Assembly: GCF_001426565.1 (NCBI RefSeq)
Contig: NZ_LMFA01000003.1
Coordinates: 1-64,000, forward strand
Reading direction: 5' to 3'
DNA: 64,000 bases
Origin: Rhizobium sp. Root482
Lineage (GTDB): Bacteria; Pseudomonadota; Alphaproteobacteria; Rhizobiales; Rhizobiaceae
The notes under the pieces were generated by a model, which saw nothing but the letters and a program-made list of their open reading frames with translations, had not been told where the DNA came from and made no database searches. Of this stretch, positions 47,050 to 58,054 are shown one piece after another. How positions within the stretch are numbered: position 1 is the stretch's first letter; each line of letters starts with the position of its first letter. The position numbers and the translations under genes were made by a program.

Positions 47050-49929
47050 ATGCCCCTCGTCTCTGAAATCGACTTCGGCACCCCCGCCGCCCGCTCGGAA
47101 AAGCTGGTGACGCTGACCATCGATGGTCGCGAGATCACCGTGCCGGAGGGCACCTCGATCATGCGGGCCTCGATGGAGGCCGGCATCGAGATACCGAAGC
47201 TCTGCGCCACCGACATGATCGACGCCTTCGGTTCCTGCCGACTCTGTCTGATCGAGATCGACGGCCGCAACGGCACGCCCGCCTCCTGCACGACGCCCGT
47301 TGCGCCGGGGATCAGCGTCCATACCCAGACGAGCCGCCTGAAGGATATCCGCAAAGGGGTGATGGAGCTTTATATCTCCGACCATCCGCTCGATTGCCTG
47401 ACCTGCGCTGCCAATGGCGACTGCGAACTGCAGGACATGGCCGGCGCCGTCGGCCTGCGCGACGTGCGCTACGGCTATGAGGGCGAAAACCATGTGCGTG
47501 CCCGCAACAATGGCGAGATCAATGCCAAATGGATGCCGAAGGACGAATCCAATCCCTATTTCACCTTCGACCCCGCCAAATGCATCGTCTGTTCGCGCTG
47601 CGTGCGCGCCTGCGAGGAGGTGCAGGGCACCTTTGCGCTGACCATCGAAGGTCGCGGCTTCGGCAGCGTGGTCTCGGCCGGCATGCACGAGGATTTTCTC
47701 TCCTCCGAATGCGTCTCCTGCGGCGCCTGCGTCCAGGCCTGCCCGACGGCGACGCTGACGGAAAAATCGGTGATCGAGATCGGCCAGCCTGAACATTCGG
47801 TGGTCACCACCTGCGCCTATTGTGGCGTCGGCTGTTCCTTCAAGGCGGAAATGCGCGGCGAGGAACTGATCCGCATGGTGCCGTGGAAGGACGGCCAGGC
47901 CAATCGCGGCCATTCCTGCGTCAAGGGCCGCTTCGCCTATGGCTATTCCACCCACAAGGAACGCATCCTCAACCCGATGATCCGCGAAAAGGTCACCGAT
48001 CCCTGGCGCGAAGTGAGCTGGGAAGAGGCACTTGCCCATACGGCCGGCGAGTTCCGCCGCCTGCAATATCAATATGGCCGCGATTCGGTCGGCGGCATCA
48101 CCTCGTCGCGCTGCACCAATGAAGAGACCTATCTGGTCCAGAAGCTGGTCCGCGCCGGCTTCGGCAATAACAATGTCGATACCTGCGCCCGCGTCTGCCA
48201 TTCGCCCACCGGCTATGGCCTCGGCGCCACCTTCGGCACCTCGGCGGGTACCCAGAATTTCGACAGCATCGAGCACAGCGACGTCGTCGTCGTCATCGGC
48301 GCCAACCCGACCGATGGCCACCCCGTCTTTGCCTCGCGGCTGAAGAAGCGGCTACGCGAGGGCGCCAGGCTAATCGTCATCGACCCGCGCCGCATCGATC
48401 TCGTCTCCTCGCCGCATGTCAAGGCCGCCCATCATCTGCCGCTCAAGCCCGGCACCAATGTCGCGCTGCTGACCGCGCTCGCCCATGTGATCGTTACCGA
48501 GGGGCTTTACAACGAAAGCTTCATCCGCGAGCGCTGCGACTGGTCGGAATTCGAGGACTGGGCTGCCTTCGTCTCCGAGCCGCACCACAGCCCGGAAGCG
48601 ATCGAAGCACTGTGCGGCGTTCCCGCCGAGGAGATCCGCGGTGCCGCCCGCCTCTATGCCACCGGCGGCAATGGCGCGATCTATTACGGCCTTGGCGTCA
48701 CCGAGCACAGCCAGGGCTCGACCGCTGTCATCGCGATCGCCAATCTGTCCATGGTCACCGGCAATATCGGCCGCCCCGGCGTCGGCGTGAACCCGCTACG
48801 TGGCCAGAACAATGTCCAGGGCTCCTGCGACATGGGCTCCTTCCCGCATGAACTGCCGGGCTATCGCCATATCTCCGACGACGCCACCCGCGACATCTTC
48901 GAAAAACTGTGGGGCGTGACGATTTCCAACGAGCCTGGCCTGCGTATCAACAACATGCTGGATGCGGCGGTCGATGGCGGCTTCAAGGGGCTCTACATCC
49001 AGGGCGAGGATATCCTGCAGTCCGACCCGGACACAAGGCATGTCGCAGCGGGCCTTGCCGCCATGGAATGCGTCGTCGTCCAGGACCTGTTCCTGAACGA
49101 GACCGCCAACTACGCCCATGTCTTCCTCCCGGGCTCGACCTTCCTGGAAAAGGACGGCACCTTCACCAATGCCGAACGCCGCATCAACCGCGTCCGCCGG
49201 GTCATGACCCCGCGCAACGGCTATGCCGATTGGGAAGTGACCCAGAACCTCGCCAGGGCCATGGGTCTCGACTGGAATTACACCCATCCGAGCCAGATCA
49301 TGGACGAGATCGCCGCGACGACGCCAAGCTTCGCCATGGTGTCCTACGATTATCTGGAAAGGATGGGCTCGGTGCAGTGGCCGTGCAACGAAAAGGCCCC
49401 GCTCGGTTCGCCGATCATGCATATCGACGGCTTCGTGCGTGGCAGGGGCAAGTTCATCCGCACCGAATATGTGGCGACCGACGAGAAGATCGGCCCGCGC
49501 TTCCCGCTGCTTCTCACCACCGGCCGCATCCTCTCACAATACAATGTCGGCGCCCAGACACGGCGCACCGACAATGTCGTCTGGCACGAGGAGGATCGGC
49601 TGGAGATTCACCCGAACGACGCCGAACTGCGCGGCGTGCGCGATGGCGATTGGGTAAGGCTGTCGAGCCGCGCCGGCGATACGACGCTGAGGGCGCTGGT
49701 TACCGATCGCGTCGCGCCGGGGGTCGTCTACACCACCTTCCACCACCCGACGACCCAGGCGAACGTCATCACCACCGATTTTTCCGACTGGGCAACCAAT
49801 TGCCCGGAATACAAGGTGACCGCCGTGCAGATCTCACCGTCAAACGGTCCGTCGCAATGGCAGATCGATTACGACGAACAAGCCCGCCAATCCCGCCGCA
49901 TCGCGGGAAAGATGGAGGCCGCGGAGTAA
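47050..49929 (+). CDS. fdsA: NAD-dependent formate dehydrogenase alpha (catalytic) subunit
   Basis: A 959-residue molybdenum/bis-MGD subunit. The N-terminal NuoG-like part has [2Fe-2S] Cys residues (CATDMIDAFGSCRLC, about 54), the His-Cys cluster motif HPLDCLTCAANGDCEL (about 116) and two ferredoxin motifs, CIVCSRCVRAC and CVSCGACVQAC (about 178 and 221). The catalytic domain begins with the [4Fe-4S] motif CAYCGVGC (about 256). The likely Mo-ligand Cys lies in TCARVCHSPTGYG (about 380), Cys then His as in formate dehydrogenases. The C-terminal MGD-binding domain ends near 950. GGGAG precedes the ATG. Confidence 0.95.
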   Translation: MPLVSEIDFGTPAARSEKLVTLTIDGREITVPEGTSIMRASMEAGIEIPKLCATDMIDAFGSCRLCLIEIDGRNGTPASCTTPVAPGISVHTQTSRLKDIRKGVMELYISDHPLDCLTCAANGDCELQDMAGAVGLRDVRYGYEGENHVRARNNGEINAKWMPKDESNPYFTFDPAKCIVCSRCVRACEEVQGTFALTIEGRGFGSVVSAGMHEDFLSSECVSCGACVQACPTATLTEKSVIEIGQPEHSVVTTCAYCGVGCSFKAEMRGEELIRMVPWKDGQANRGHSCVKGRFAYGYSTHKERILNPMIREKVTDPWREVSWEEALAHTAGEFRRLQYQYGRDSVGGITSSRCTNEETYLVQKLVRAGFGNNNVDTCARVCHSPTGYGLGATFGTSAGTQNFDSIEHSDVVVVIGANPTDGHPVFASRLKKRLREGARLIVIDPRRIDLVSSPHVKAAHHLPLKPGTNVALLTALAHVIVTEGLYNESFIRERCDWSEFEDWAAFVSEPHHSPEAIEALCGVPAEEIRGAARLYATGGNGAIYYGLGVTEHSQGSTAVIAIANLSMVTGNIGRPGVGVNPLRGQNNVQGSCDMGSFPHELPGYRHISDDATRDIFEKLWGVTISNEPGLRINNMLDAAVDGGFKGLYIQGEDILQSDPDTRHVAAGLAAMECVVVQDLFLNETANYAHVFLPGSTFLEKDGTFTNAERRINRVRRVMTPRNGYADWEVTQNLARAMGLDWNYTHPSQIMDEIAATTPSFAMVSYDYLERMGSVQWPCNEKAPLGSPIMHIDGFVRGRGKFIRTEYVATDEKIGPRFPLLLTTGRILSQYNVGAQTRRTDNVVWHEEDRLEIHPNDAELRGVRDGDWVRLSSRAGDTTLRALVTDRVAPGVVYTTFHHPTTQANVITTDFSDWATNCPEYKVTAVQISPSNGPSQWQIDYDEQARQSRRIAGKMEAAE

Positions 49930-49960
49930 GGCAGTGGCATGATGCATTTGTCGCAAACAC

Positions 49961-50222
49961 CTCTCTCTGTCCCTTCGGGGCATCTCCCCCTCAAGGGCGG
50001 AGATTGGATGCGGCGTGGGCGGCATGCTCCCTCTTCTCCCCAGCGGGGAGAAGGTGCCCGAAGGGCGGATGAGGGGGTGGCGCGGCACACTCTGACGTCA
50101 GCGCTTATCCTGCCGGCACGCCTGAAGCAGGACCGGAAGACTATCAAAGCTCGCCCAAGCAATCTGGCTTCGCCCCCCTCATCCGGCGCTGCGCGCCACC
50201 TTCTCCCCGCTGGGGAGAAGGG
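49961..50222. repeat. cluster of three RIME-like palindromes between fdsA and fdhD
   Basis: Three palindromic units fill the 305-bp gap. Unit 1 (about 49961-50007) has the CATCTCCCCCTCAAGGGCGGAG-type hairpin. Unit 2 (about 50028-50077) contains CTTCTCCCC-AGC-GGGGAGAAG and ends GGATGAGGGGG. Unit 3 (about 50173-50222) is an inverted copy of unit 2, starting CCCCCTCATCC and ending GGGGAGAAGG. No gene is supported in the gap. The likely ribosome-binding site of fdhD (GGAAGG, 50221-50226) abuts the end of unit 3. Confidence 0.82.
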
Positions 50223-50234
50223 AAGGCAGGCATC

Positions 50235-51077
50235 ATGAACTCCTTCCCCCTTACCCGGACCGTGCCCGAGACCGCGCGCCGCAATGGCAGGCTTTCCGCC
50301 GGGTCCCGTATCGTGCCGGAAGAGGTGCCGATCGCCTTTTCCTATGGCGGCAGCACCCAGGCGGTGATGATGGCCACCCCCGGCGATCTCGAAGATTTCG
50401 CCGTCGGCTTCAGCCTGGCGGAAGGGATCATCGCGGACGCCGCCGAAATCGAGGCGATCGAACCCATCGCCGACGAGCGGGGCATCGACCTGCAGATCAC
50501 GCTGAAGCACGAGCGCAACGAAGCCCTTGCCGTCCGCCGCCGTCATATGGCCGGGCCGGTCGGTTGCGGCCTCTGCGGCATCGAATCGATCGGCGAGGCC
50601 CTGCGCCGCTCGCCCTCGGTCGGTGCCTCGTCACTGCGCCTGTCGCCCCTGGAGGTCGTTGAGGCGGTCGCCCTGCTTGACGGACTTCAGTCGCTGCATG
50701 CCGAAACCCGCGCCGTCCATGGCGCCGGCTTTTATGTCCCAGGCCAGGGACTGGTCGCGGTGCGCGAGGATGTCGGCCGTCACAATGCGCTCGACAAGCT
50801 GGCCGGCGCCATCGCCCGTGCTCCTGTGGGCGGCACCCGTCATGCAGGGACCACCGGCGCCGTTGTCGTCACCAGCCGCGTCTCGGTCGAGATGGTCCAG
50901 AAGACCGCAGTCCTCGGCAGCCCCTTCATCATTGCCATTTCCGCCCCGACCGCGCTCGCCATCCGTACGGCCGATGAGGCCAGCATGACGCTGGTGGCGC
51001 TGGTGCGCGGATCGGATTTCGAGATTTTCACGCATCCCCATCGCATTCAAACCGGAGCCGTCGCCGATGTCGCTTGA
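50235..51077 (+). CDS. fdhD: formate dehydrogenase accessory sulfurtransferase FdhD
   Basis: A 280-residue protein that delivers sulfur to the Mo cofactor of formate dehydrogenase, needed to make FdsA active. The Cys pair of the family is in GPVGCGLCGIESIGEA (about 112). Other conserved stretches are DLEDFAVGFSLAEGII (about 51), GAGFYVPGQGLVAVREDVGRHNALDKLAGA (about 166-194) and SRVSVEMVQKTAVLGSPFIIAISAPTALAI. fdsD begins within its last codons (11-bp overlap). Confidence 0.95.
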   Translation: MNSFPLTRTVPETARRNGRLSAGSRIVPEEVPIAFSYGGSTQAVMMATPGDLEDFAVGFSLAEGIIADAAEIEAIEPIADERGIDLQITLKHERNEALAVRRRHMAGPVGCGLCGIESIGEALRRSPSVGASSLRLSPLEVVEAVALLDGLQSLHAETRAVHGAGFYVPGQGLVAVREDVGRHNALDKLAGAIARAPVGGTRHAGTTGAVVVTSRVSVEMVQKTAVLGSPFIIAISAPTALAIRTADEASMTLVALVRGSDFEIFTHPHRIQTGAVADVA

Positions 51078-51396
51078 TACCAATGGCAAACTTGTGCGGA
51101 TGGCGAACCAGATCGCCGTTTTCTTCAAGTCCCAGCCCGAAGCCGAGCGCGCCGAGGGCGTCGCCACCCATATCAACAAGTTCTGGGAGCCGCGCATGCG
51201 CCGCGCTTTCTTCGAACTGATCGACAGGGGCGATGCCGGTTTCGATCCCCTTGTCTTGTCGGCCGCCGCCCTGGTCAAGCCGCCCGATTCCGGCTCTGAA
51301 GGCGTCGGCACCGGCCGAGAAGCAGTCGCGGGCGCCCCCGGCGGCAAGGGAACGGCAGCCGGCGAATCGCTTTCGGAGCCCAGCATCCCGGAATAA
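51067..51396 (+). CDS. fdsD: formate dehydrogenase delta subunit
   Basis: A 109-residue protein matching the FdsD family, a small subunit or assembly factor of NAD-dependent formate dehydrogenase. The conserved core is KLVRMANQIAVFFKSQPEAERAEGVATHINKFWEPRMRRAFFEL (residues about 8-52). The C-terminal 35 residues are Gly/Ser/Pro-rich and longer than the core family needs. It overlaps fdhD by 11 bp, so it is translationally coupled, and ends the fds operon. Confidence 0.9.
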   Translation: MSLDTNGKLVRMANQIAVFFKSQPEAERAEGVATHINKFWEPRMRRAFFELIDRGDAGFDPLVLSAAALVKPPDSGSEGVGTGREAVAGAPGGKGTAAGESLSEPSIPE

Positions 51397-51411
51397 GCTC
51401 CCCAATCGACC

Positions 51412-51843
51412 TTAGCGGTTGATCCGCGTCGACAGGATGATCGACGACAAGGTCTTTTCGACGCCGTCGATCTCGCCAATCCGGTCGATCACCAGATCGA
51501 GTTCGCTGATCGAGGACGCAGCGACGATGGCGATCAGATCGAAACTGCCGCTCACCGAATGCAGCATGCGCACATCCTCGATGGCGTGAAGCTCCTGCGT
51601 CACCCGCCCGAGCGCCTTGGGCGCCAGCGTGATCAGCACATGCGCCCGCACCAGCCCCTTCTCGAAATCATCCGAAAGCCGCACGCCATAACCGGCGATG
51701 ATCCCGTCGCGCTCCAACCGCTCGATCTTGGCCTGCACGGTGGTGCGTGAAAGGCCCAGCCGGCGAGCGAGCAGCGCCGTCGGCATGCGGGCATTTTCGC
51801 TCAAAATGGCAAGAAGCTGCCGGTCCTTGTCTGCCAACGTCAT
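51412..51843 (-). CDS. Lrp/AsnC-family regulator, divergent from lysine dehydrogenase
   Basis: A 143-residue regulator with N-terminal HTH (LADKDRQLLAILSENARMPTALLARRLGLSRTTVQAKIERL) and RAM domain (AHVLITLAPKALGRVTQELHAI...SGSFDLIAIVAASS). It is divergent from the lysine 6-dehydrogenase gene with a 121-bp gap, so a lysine-responsive activator is likely. The start is uncertain: the frame also has an ATG seven codons earlier (51864). It converges with fdsD with only 15 bp between the stops. Confidence 0.88.
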   Translation of the reverse strand: MTLADKDRQLLAILSENARMPTALLARRLGLSRTTVQAKIERLERDGIIAGYGVRLSDDFEKGLVRAHVLITLAPKALGRVTQELHAIEDVRMLHSVSGSFDLIAIVAASSISELDLVIDRIGEIDGVEKTLSSIILSTRINR

Positions 51844-51964
51844 AATGTTCGCCCTTATCGGCATATTGCCGGCTTCGCACCGTCATTTTAATCGGATCGG
51901 CGCTACAGAACAACAGTGAAAACGACGACACTCCATCCATCCGTTTCGTTCAAGGGGAACCAAT

Positions 51965-53068
51965 ATGAAGAACATCGTCGTCATCGGCGCCGGCAAGATC
52001 GGCTCCACCATCGCCCGGCTTCTCGCTCATTCGGGCGATTACCAGGTCACGCTTGCCGATCGCAGTGCCGAGCAGCTTGCCCAGATCGAAAAGCATGACG
52101 CCATCTCGGTTGCGGAAATCGACATTGCCGACAGCGCCGCCATGGTCGGCCTGCTCACCGGCAAGTTCGCGGTCCTGAGTGCCGCCCCCTTCCACCTGAC
52201 GATCGCGATTGCCGAAGCCGCCTCCAAGGCCGGCGTCCACTATCTCGACCTCACCGAAGACGTCGAATCCACCCGCCGCGTCAAGGCCATCGCCGAAACC
52301 GCCAATACCGCCTTCATTCCGCAGTGCGGTCTCGCCCCCGGCTTCATCTCGATCGTCGCCAATGATCTGAGCCGCCGTTTCGATACGCTCGACAGCGTGC
52401 GCATGCGCGTCGGCGCCCTGCCGCAATATCCGTCCAACGCGCTCAACTACAACCTGACCTGGAGCACCGACGGCGTCATTAACGAATATATCGAGCCCTG
52501 CGAAGCCATCGTCGAAGGCCATCTGACCGAGGTCCCGGCGCTCGAGGAACGCGAGGAATTCTCCCTCGACGGCGTCACCTATGAAGCCTTCAACACGTCC
52601 GGCGGCCTCGGCACGCTCTGCGAAACGCTGAAGGGCAAGGTGCGCACGCTGAACTACCGCACCATCCGCTATCCCGGCCATGCCGCAATCATGAAGGCGC
52701 TGCTCAACGATCTCGGCCTGCGCCACCGCCGCGAAGTGCTGAAGGATATTTTCGAGAACTCGCTGCCCTCGACCATGCAGGACGTCGTCATCATCTTCGT
52801 GACCGTGTCCGGCCGCAAGGATGGCCGCCTGGTCCAGGAAACCTATGCCAACAAGGTCTATGCAGCCGTCGTCGCCGGCCGCATGATGAGCGCCATCCAG
52901 ATCACCACGGCCTCCAGCATCTGCGCCGTTCTAGACATGCTGGCCAAGGGCGAACTGCCCGCCAAGGGCTTTATCCGCCAGGAAGATATCGACCTTAGCG
53001 CCTTCCTCAAGAGCCGCTTCGGCCACCACTACGAACAGAAGTCCTACGCCGACAAGCTGGCCGGCTGA
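51965..53068 (+). CDS. lysDH: L-lysine 6-dehydrogenase (saccharopine dehydrogenase family)
   Basis: Oxidatively deaminates the epsilon-amino group of lysine with NAD to give 2-aminoadipate semialdehyde (cyclising to piperideine-6-carboxylate). The 367-residue protein has the NAD motif VVIGAGKIGSTIA (about 4-16). Long stretches (FAVLSAAPFHLTIAIAEAA, THYLDLTEDVEST-like, FIPQCGLAPGFISIVANDL, MRVGALPQYPSNALNYNLTW) match the lysine 6-dehydrogenase sequence I remember from Achromobacter/Agrobacterium rather than two-domain saccharopine enzymes. It is monocistronic, with a strong terminator and a divergent Lrp-type regulator. Confidence 0.88.
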   Translation: MKNIVVIGAGKIGSTIARLLAHSGDYQVTLADRSAEQLAQIEKHDAISVAEIDIADSAAMVGLLTGKFAVLSAAPFHLTIAIAEAASKAGVHYLDLTEDVESTRRVKAIAETANTAFIPQCGLAPGFISIVANDLSRRFDTLDSVRMRVGALPQYPSNALNYNLTWSTDGVINEYIEPCEAIVEGHLTEVPALEEREEFSLDGVTYEAFNTSGGLGTLCETLKGKVRTLNYRTIRYPGHAAIMKALLNDLGLRHRREVLKDIFENSLPSTMQDVVIIFVTVSGRKDGRLVQETYANKVYAAVVAGRMMSAIQITTASSICAVLDMLAKGELPAKGFIRQEDIDLSAFLKSRFGHHYEQKSYADKLAG

Positions 53069-53084
53069 TCGAGCCTGTTCGCAC

Positions 53085-53128
53085 ATGAAGAAACGCCCGG
53101 GACCGAAAAATCCCGGGCGTTTCTTCAT
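53085..53128 (+). terminator. terminator of lysDH
   Basis: A perfect 18-bp stem (53085-53102 with 53111-53128) with an 8-base loop. The descending arm includes GGGCGTTTCTTC. It lies 17 bp past the stop codon. Confidence 0.85.
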
Positions 53129-53242
53129 GTCGGCCTGTCTGTGTGCGATCCCGGATAAAAACCACCAGCCCAGCCTTGGGCGACTCATTGTCTCCCGCGC
53201 ATTGCGGGTTACAAGCCAGGAGCTGCGTCGCCGCCGCGATGT

Positions 53243-53383
53243 CCCTCTTCTCCCCAGCGGGGAGAAGTGCCGAGCGCATGCGAGGCGATGAGGGGGCCGG
53301 CGTAGCCGGAGCCTTACTGAGGTAGTCTTGAACCCCCTCATCCGGCCCTTCGGGCCACCTTCTCCCCGCTGGGGAGAAGAGGG
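53243..53383. repeat. inverted pair of RIME-like palindromes between lysDH and manC
   Basis: Two units in opposite orientation. CCCTCTTCTCCCCAGCGGGG ... GATGAGGGGG (53243-53295) is mirrored by CCCCCTCATCCGG ... GGGGAGAAGAGGG (about 53334-53383). Each carries an internal CTTCTCCCC/GGGGAGAAG hairpin. The 341-bp gap 53069-53409 holds only the lysDH terminator and these elements. Confidence 0.82.
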
Positions 53384-53409
53384 AGCGACGGGCATTGGCC
53401 CGTCAACCG

Positions 53410-54837
53410 TCACGTCCGCCCGAACTCGTCGTCCAGCCGGATGATGTCGTCGTCTTCGAGATAGGAGCCGGTCTGCACCTCGATCAGTTCGAGCGCGATC
53501 TTGCCGGGATTGGTCAGCCGGTGGACGACGCCTTGCGGGATATAGACGGATTCGTTTTCATGCAGCAGGCGCGTCTGGCCGTCGATCATGATCTCCGCCG
53601 TTCCGCGCACGACGATCCAGTGTTCCGAGCGATGATGATGCTTCTGCAGCGAAATCTTGCGGCCGGGCGTGACATGCAGGCGCTTGACCTCGAAGCGCTC
53701 GCCGCTCAGCACCGAGGCCACCGCCCCCCAGGGCCGGTAGGAGGTCGGGTGATTCTCCGTCAGCCCCTTCGTCTTTGCCGAGCGCGCCAACTGCTTGACG
53801 ATCTGGCCGACATTCTGGCTGTCCTCCATCCGGCCGATATAGACCGCATCCTCGCTGGCAATCACCGCCACGTCATCCATCCCCTGGACAGCGACATGGA
53901 TATCCCGCGACAGGACGAGGGAATTGCGGGTATCGTTGACCGTCGCCTTCTGGCCGACCACATTGCCCGCCTCGTCCTTTTCGCCGATCGCCCAGACGCT
54001 GTCCCAGCTGCCGAGATCCGACCAGCTGAAGGCGGATGGCACGACGGCTGCATGCGGCGTATTTTCGAACACGGCGTAATCGACCGAAATATTCGGCGCC
54101 TGCGAAAAGGCTTCCTCATCCAGCCGGTCGAAATCGAGGTCGCGCTCGGCCGCCTGGATGGCGCGCTGCGCGGCATCATAGACCGCCGGCGCATAGCGCA
54201 GGATTTCCGCCAGGAACTGTCCCACCGGCAGCATGAACATCCCGGAATTCCAGAGATACCGGCCACTCGCCAGCAGCTCCTCGGCCCGCTCCCGATCGGG
54301 CTTTTCGACGAAGCGGGCAACGAGATGTGCGCCCGTTTCAAGCGCCTCGCCGGTCTCGATATAGCCATAGCCGGTCGCAGGCTCCGTCGGCTTGATGCCG
54401 AAGGTCACCAGCTTGCCGGTCGCGGCGGTCTCGCGCGCCATGTCGATGCAGTCGAAATAATGCGCCCCGGCATCAATCTCATGGTCGGAAGCAAGCACCT
54501 GCATGATCGCATCGTCGCCATGCTCGCGCAGCACAACGAAAGCCGCTGCGGCCAGCGCCGGCGCCGTGTTGCGGGCGATCGGCTCGAGCAGGATGCTCGA
54601 CAGCGGCGCATCGAGCGCGCGCGCCTGCTCGGCGACGATGAAGCGGAATTCGGCATTGGTGACGATAACCGCCGGCGTGTAGCGGCCCTGATCCGAGACC
54701 CGCTGCAGGGTCTTCTGGAAAAGCGAATGATCCCCGAGAAACTGCAGGAACTGCTTGGGCGCGGCCGAGCGCGACAGCGGCCAAAGCCGCGTTCCCTTGC
54801 CGCCGGCCATGATCACCGGCACGATCTTGGAAGCCAT
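53410..54837 (-). CDS. manC: mannose-1-phosphate guanylyltransferase / phosphomannose isomerase type II
   Basis: Makes GDP-mannose from mannose-1-phosphate and GTP, for polysaccharide and LPS sugars. The 475-residue protein has the nucleotidyltransferase signature VIMAGGKGTRLWPLSRSAAPKQF (about 7-29), LASDHEI and the FVEKPD sugar-binding motif (about 178). The C-terminal cupin has RPWGAVASVLSGERFEVKRLHVTPGRKISLQKHHHRSEHW (about 375-415), a type II PMI signature whose His residues bind metal. An upstream in-frame start is less likely because GGAAAGAAGAGG precedes this ATG. It stands alone; the strand switches relative to lysDH. Confidence 0.93.
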   Translation of the reverse strand: MASKIVPVIMAGGKGTRLWPLSRSAAPKQFLQFLGDHSLFQKTLQRVSDQGRYTPAVIVTNAEFRFIVAEQARALDAPLSSILLEPIARNTAPALAAAAFVVLREHGDDAIMQVLASDHEIDAGAHYFDCIDMARETAATGKLVTFGIKPTEPATGYGYIETGEALETGAHLVARFVEKPDRERAEELLASGRYLWNSGMFMLPVGQFLAEILRYAPAVYDAAQRAIQAAERDLDFDRLDEEAFSQAPNISVDYAVFENTPHAAVVPSAFSWSDLGSWDSVWAIGEKDEAGNVVGQKATVNDTRNSLVLSRDIHVAVQGMDDVAVIASEDAVYIGRMEDSQNVGQIVKQLARSAKTKGLTENHPTSYRPWGAVASVLSGERFEVKRLHVTPGRKISLQKHHHRSEHWIVVRGTAEIMIDGQTRLLHENESVYIPQGVVHRLTNPGKIALELIEVQTGSYLEDDDIIRLDDEFGRT

Positions 54838-55014
54838 GCTTATCCTCTTCTTTCCCGTCGGGGCGTTTGCCCCGAGTGCCACAATCGGCGACAAGGCCAG
54901 CCTAGCGGAAAAGAATGGCAGATAAAATGGCCGGCCGGCCCGTATTTTTATGAAAACAAGACCTTACTGCGCCGACCGCCCGCCCTGCGCGGAGCAAGCG
55001 GCCAAAGCACGGCA

Positions 55015-55039
55015 ATAAAAAACCCCGCCGAAGCGGGGT
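55015..55039 (-). terminator. terminator of the atp operon
   Basis: A 7-bp GC-rich stem (55022-55028 with 55033-55039), TTCG loop on the minus strand, then TTTTTT (complement of 55015-55021). It is a textbook intrinsic terminator 27 bp after the atpC stop. Confidence 0.9.
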
Positions 55040-55065
55040 CGCAGCCTGCGGTCTCGCCGTACCGC

Positions 55066-55473
55066 TCAGGCGGCGACGACGATGCCGTTCAATTGCGTCA
55101 GCTCGGCAAGGAACTGCTCGAGCCGCGTCCTGTGCTCGTCATGGTGCGAACCATCCTCAAGCTCGGCGCGGGTCGCTTCGATCCGCTTTTCAAGCGTCGC
55201 CAGCGTCAGGTCGCTCACCGGAACGGCGGATTCGGCAAGCAGGGTGCAGCCCGTCGGCAGGATGTCGGCGAAACCACCGAACACCACATAGCGGCTCACC
55301 TTGCCGTCGGCCGACTTGACCGTCACAACGCCCGGCTTGATCGTCGTCATCGTCGGCGCATGATTGGCCATGACGGTCATCTCGCCTTCCGTTGCCGGAA
55401 TGACGACTTCGGTGACGCGCTCGGACAGCAGAAGGCGCTCCGGGGAGACGAGTTCGAAATTGAAATCAGCCAT
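55066..55473 (-). CDS. atpC: F1 ATP synthase epsilon subunit
   Basis: A 135-residue regulatory subunit of the F1 rotor. The N-terminal beta-sandwich has FELVSPERLLLSERVTEVVIPATEGEMTVMANHAPTMTTIKPGVV, and the C-terminal helical hairpin is short. The start is MADFNFEL; the frame's earlier Met and GTG codons add an implausible basic leader. It is the last gene of atpHAGDC, 128 bp after atpD. Confidence 0.95.
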   Translation of the reverse strand: MADFNFELVSPERLLLSERVTEVVIPATEGEMTVMANHAPTMTTIKPGVVTVKSADGKVSRYVVFGGFADILPTGCTLLAESAVPVSDLTLATLEKRIEATRAELEDGSHHDEHRTRLEQFLAELTQLNGIVVAA

Positions 55474-55601
55474 GATCATTCGCTTCTTTTGACGCGACCG
55501 GCACACCGCCGGTAGAAAATCAGTTCAGCACGGCCGCACGACGGAGCGCGGCACCGCCTGGGCGGCCGGGGCGCCGGAAGGGCACCCCGAACGCGCATTC
55601 A

Positions 55602-57143
<1,542 letters not shown>

Positions 57144-58028
57144 TTAGAGCGCTTCCGCGCCCGAAATGATTTCAATGAGTTCCTTGGTGATCTGGGCCTG
57201 ACGCTGACGGTTGTAGGACAGCGTCAGCTTGTTGATCATCTCACCGGCATTGCGCGTGGCGTTGTCCATCGCGCTCATCTTGGCACCCATTTCACCCGCG
57301 ACGTTTTCGAGCAGAGCCCGGAAAACCTGCACCGAAATGTTGCGCGGAATGAGGTCGCTGAGGATCTCTCCCGCGTCGGGCTCGTATTCGTAGATCGCCG
57401 CCGCACCTGCTTCGGTCGATACCGCTTCCGCCGGAGCGGCGGCAGGGATCAGCTGGAGCGCGGTCGGAACCTGGGAGATGACCGACTTGAACTCCGAATA
57501 GAACAGCGTGCAGACGTCGAACTCGTCCTTTTCGAACAGGCCGATGATCTTCTTGCCGATCTGGTCGGCATTTTCGAAGCCGATCTTCTTGACTTCGCGC
57601 AGGTCGACCCGGTCGATGATCAGCGAGGCGAATTCGCGACGCAGGATATCGAAGCCCTTCTTGCCGACGCAGATGATCTTCACCGTCTTGCCTTCGGCCA
57701 GAAGCCTGCGCACATGGTCGCGGGCAAACCGGGCGATCTGGCTGTTGAAGCCGCCGCAAAGGCCGCGTTCCGCAGTGCAGACCACAAGCAGATGCGTCTG
57801 GTCGCGGCCGTTGCCGGTCATCAGGCGCGGTGCGCTGTCGTCGGCACCAACGGCCTGGGCGATGTTCGAGAGAACAGCGCTCATCCGCTGGGAATAAGGC
57901 CGTGCGGCCTCGGCCGCCTCCTGCGCACGCCGAAGCTTCGCCGCAGCGACCATTTTCATCGCCTTGGTGATCTTCTGCGTCGCCTTGACGGAGGCGATCC
58001 TGTTTTTCAGATCCTTAAGTGAAGGCAT
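57144..58028 (-). CDS. atpG: F1 ATP synthase gamma subunit
   Basis: The 294-residue central rotor shaft. The N-terminal helix [36 protein letters not shown] and the C-terminal [44 protein letters not shown] are the conserved coiled-coil halves. [12 protein letters not shown] lies near residue 83. It sits 24 bp before atpD, in the same operon. Confidence 0.97.
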   Translation of the reverse strand: MPSLKDLKNRIASVKATQKITKAMKMVAAAKLRRAQEAAEAARPYSQRMSAVLSNIAQAVGADDSAPRLMTGNGRDQTHLLVVCTAERGLCGGFNSQIARFARDHVRRLLAEGKTVKIICVGKKGFDILRREFASLIIDRVDLREVKKIGFENADQIGKKIIGLFEKDEFDVCTLFYSEFKSVISQVPTALQLIPAAAPAEAVSTEAGAAAIYEYEPDAGEILSDLIPRNISVQVFRALLENVAGEMGAKMSAMDNATRNAGEMINKLTLSYNRQRQAQITKELIEIISGAEAL

Positions 58029-58054
58029 CCGTTTCCGTCCTAACTGCTACCCGA

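Noticed and set aside
44840-49929. fdsG/fdsB/fdsA as NuoE/NuoF/NuoG of respiratory complex I
   Set aside because: No other nuo genes are present. The alpha subunit has a full molybdopterin domain with a Cys-His formate dehydrogenase active site, and fdhD and fdsD follow.
46896-53383. Repeated palindromes as a CRISPR array
   Set aside because: The units are irregularly spaced, in both orientations, with no constant-length spacers and no cas genes. They fit RIME-like intergenic elements.
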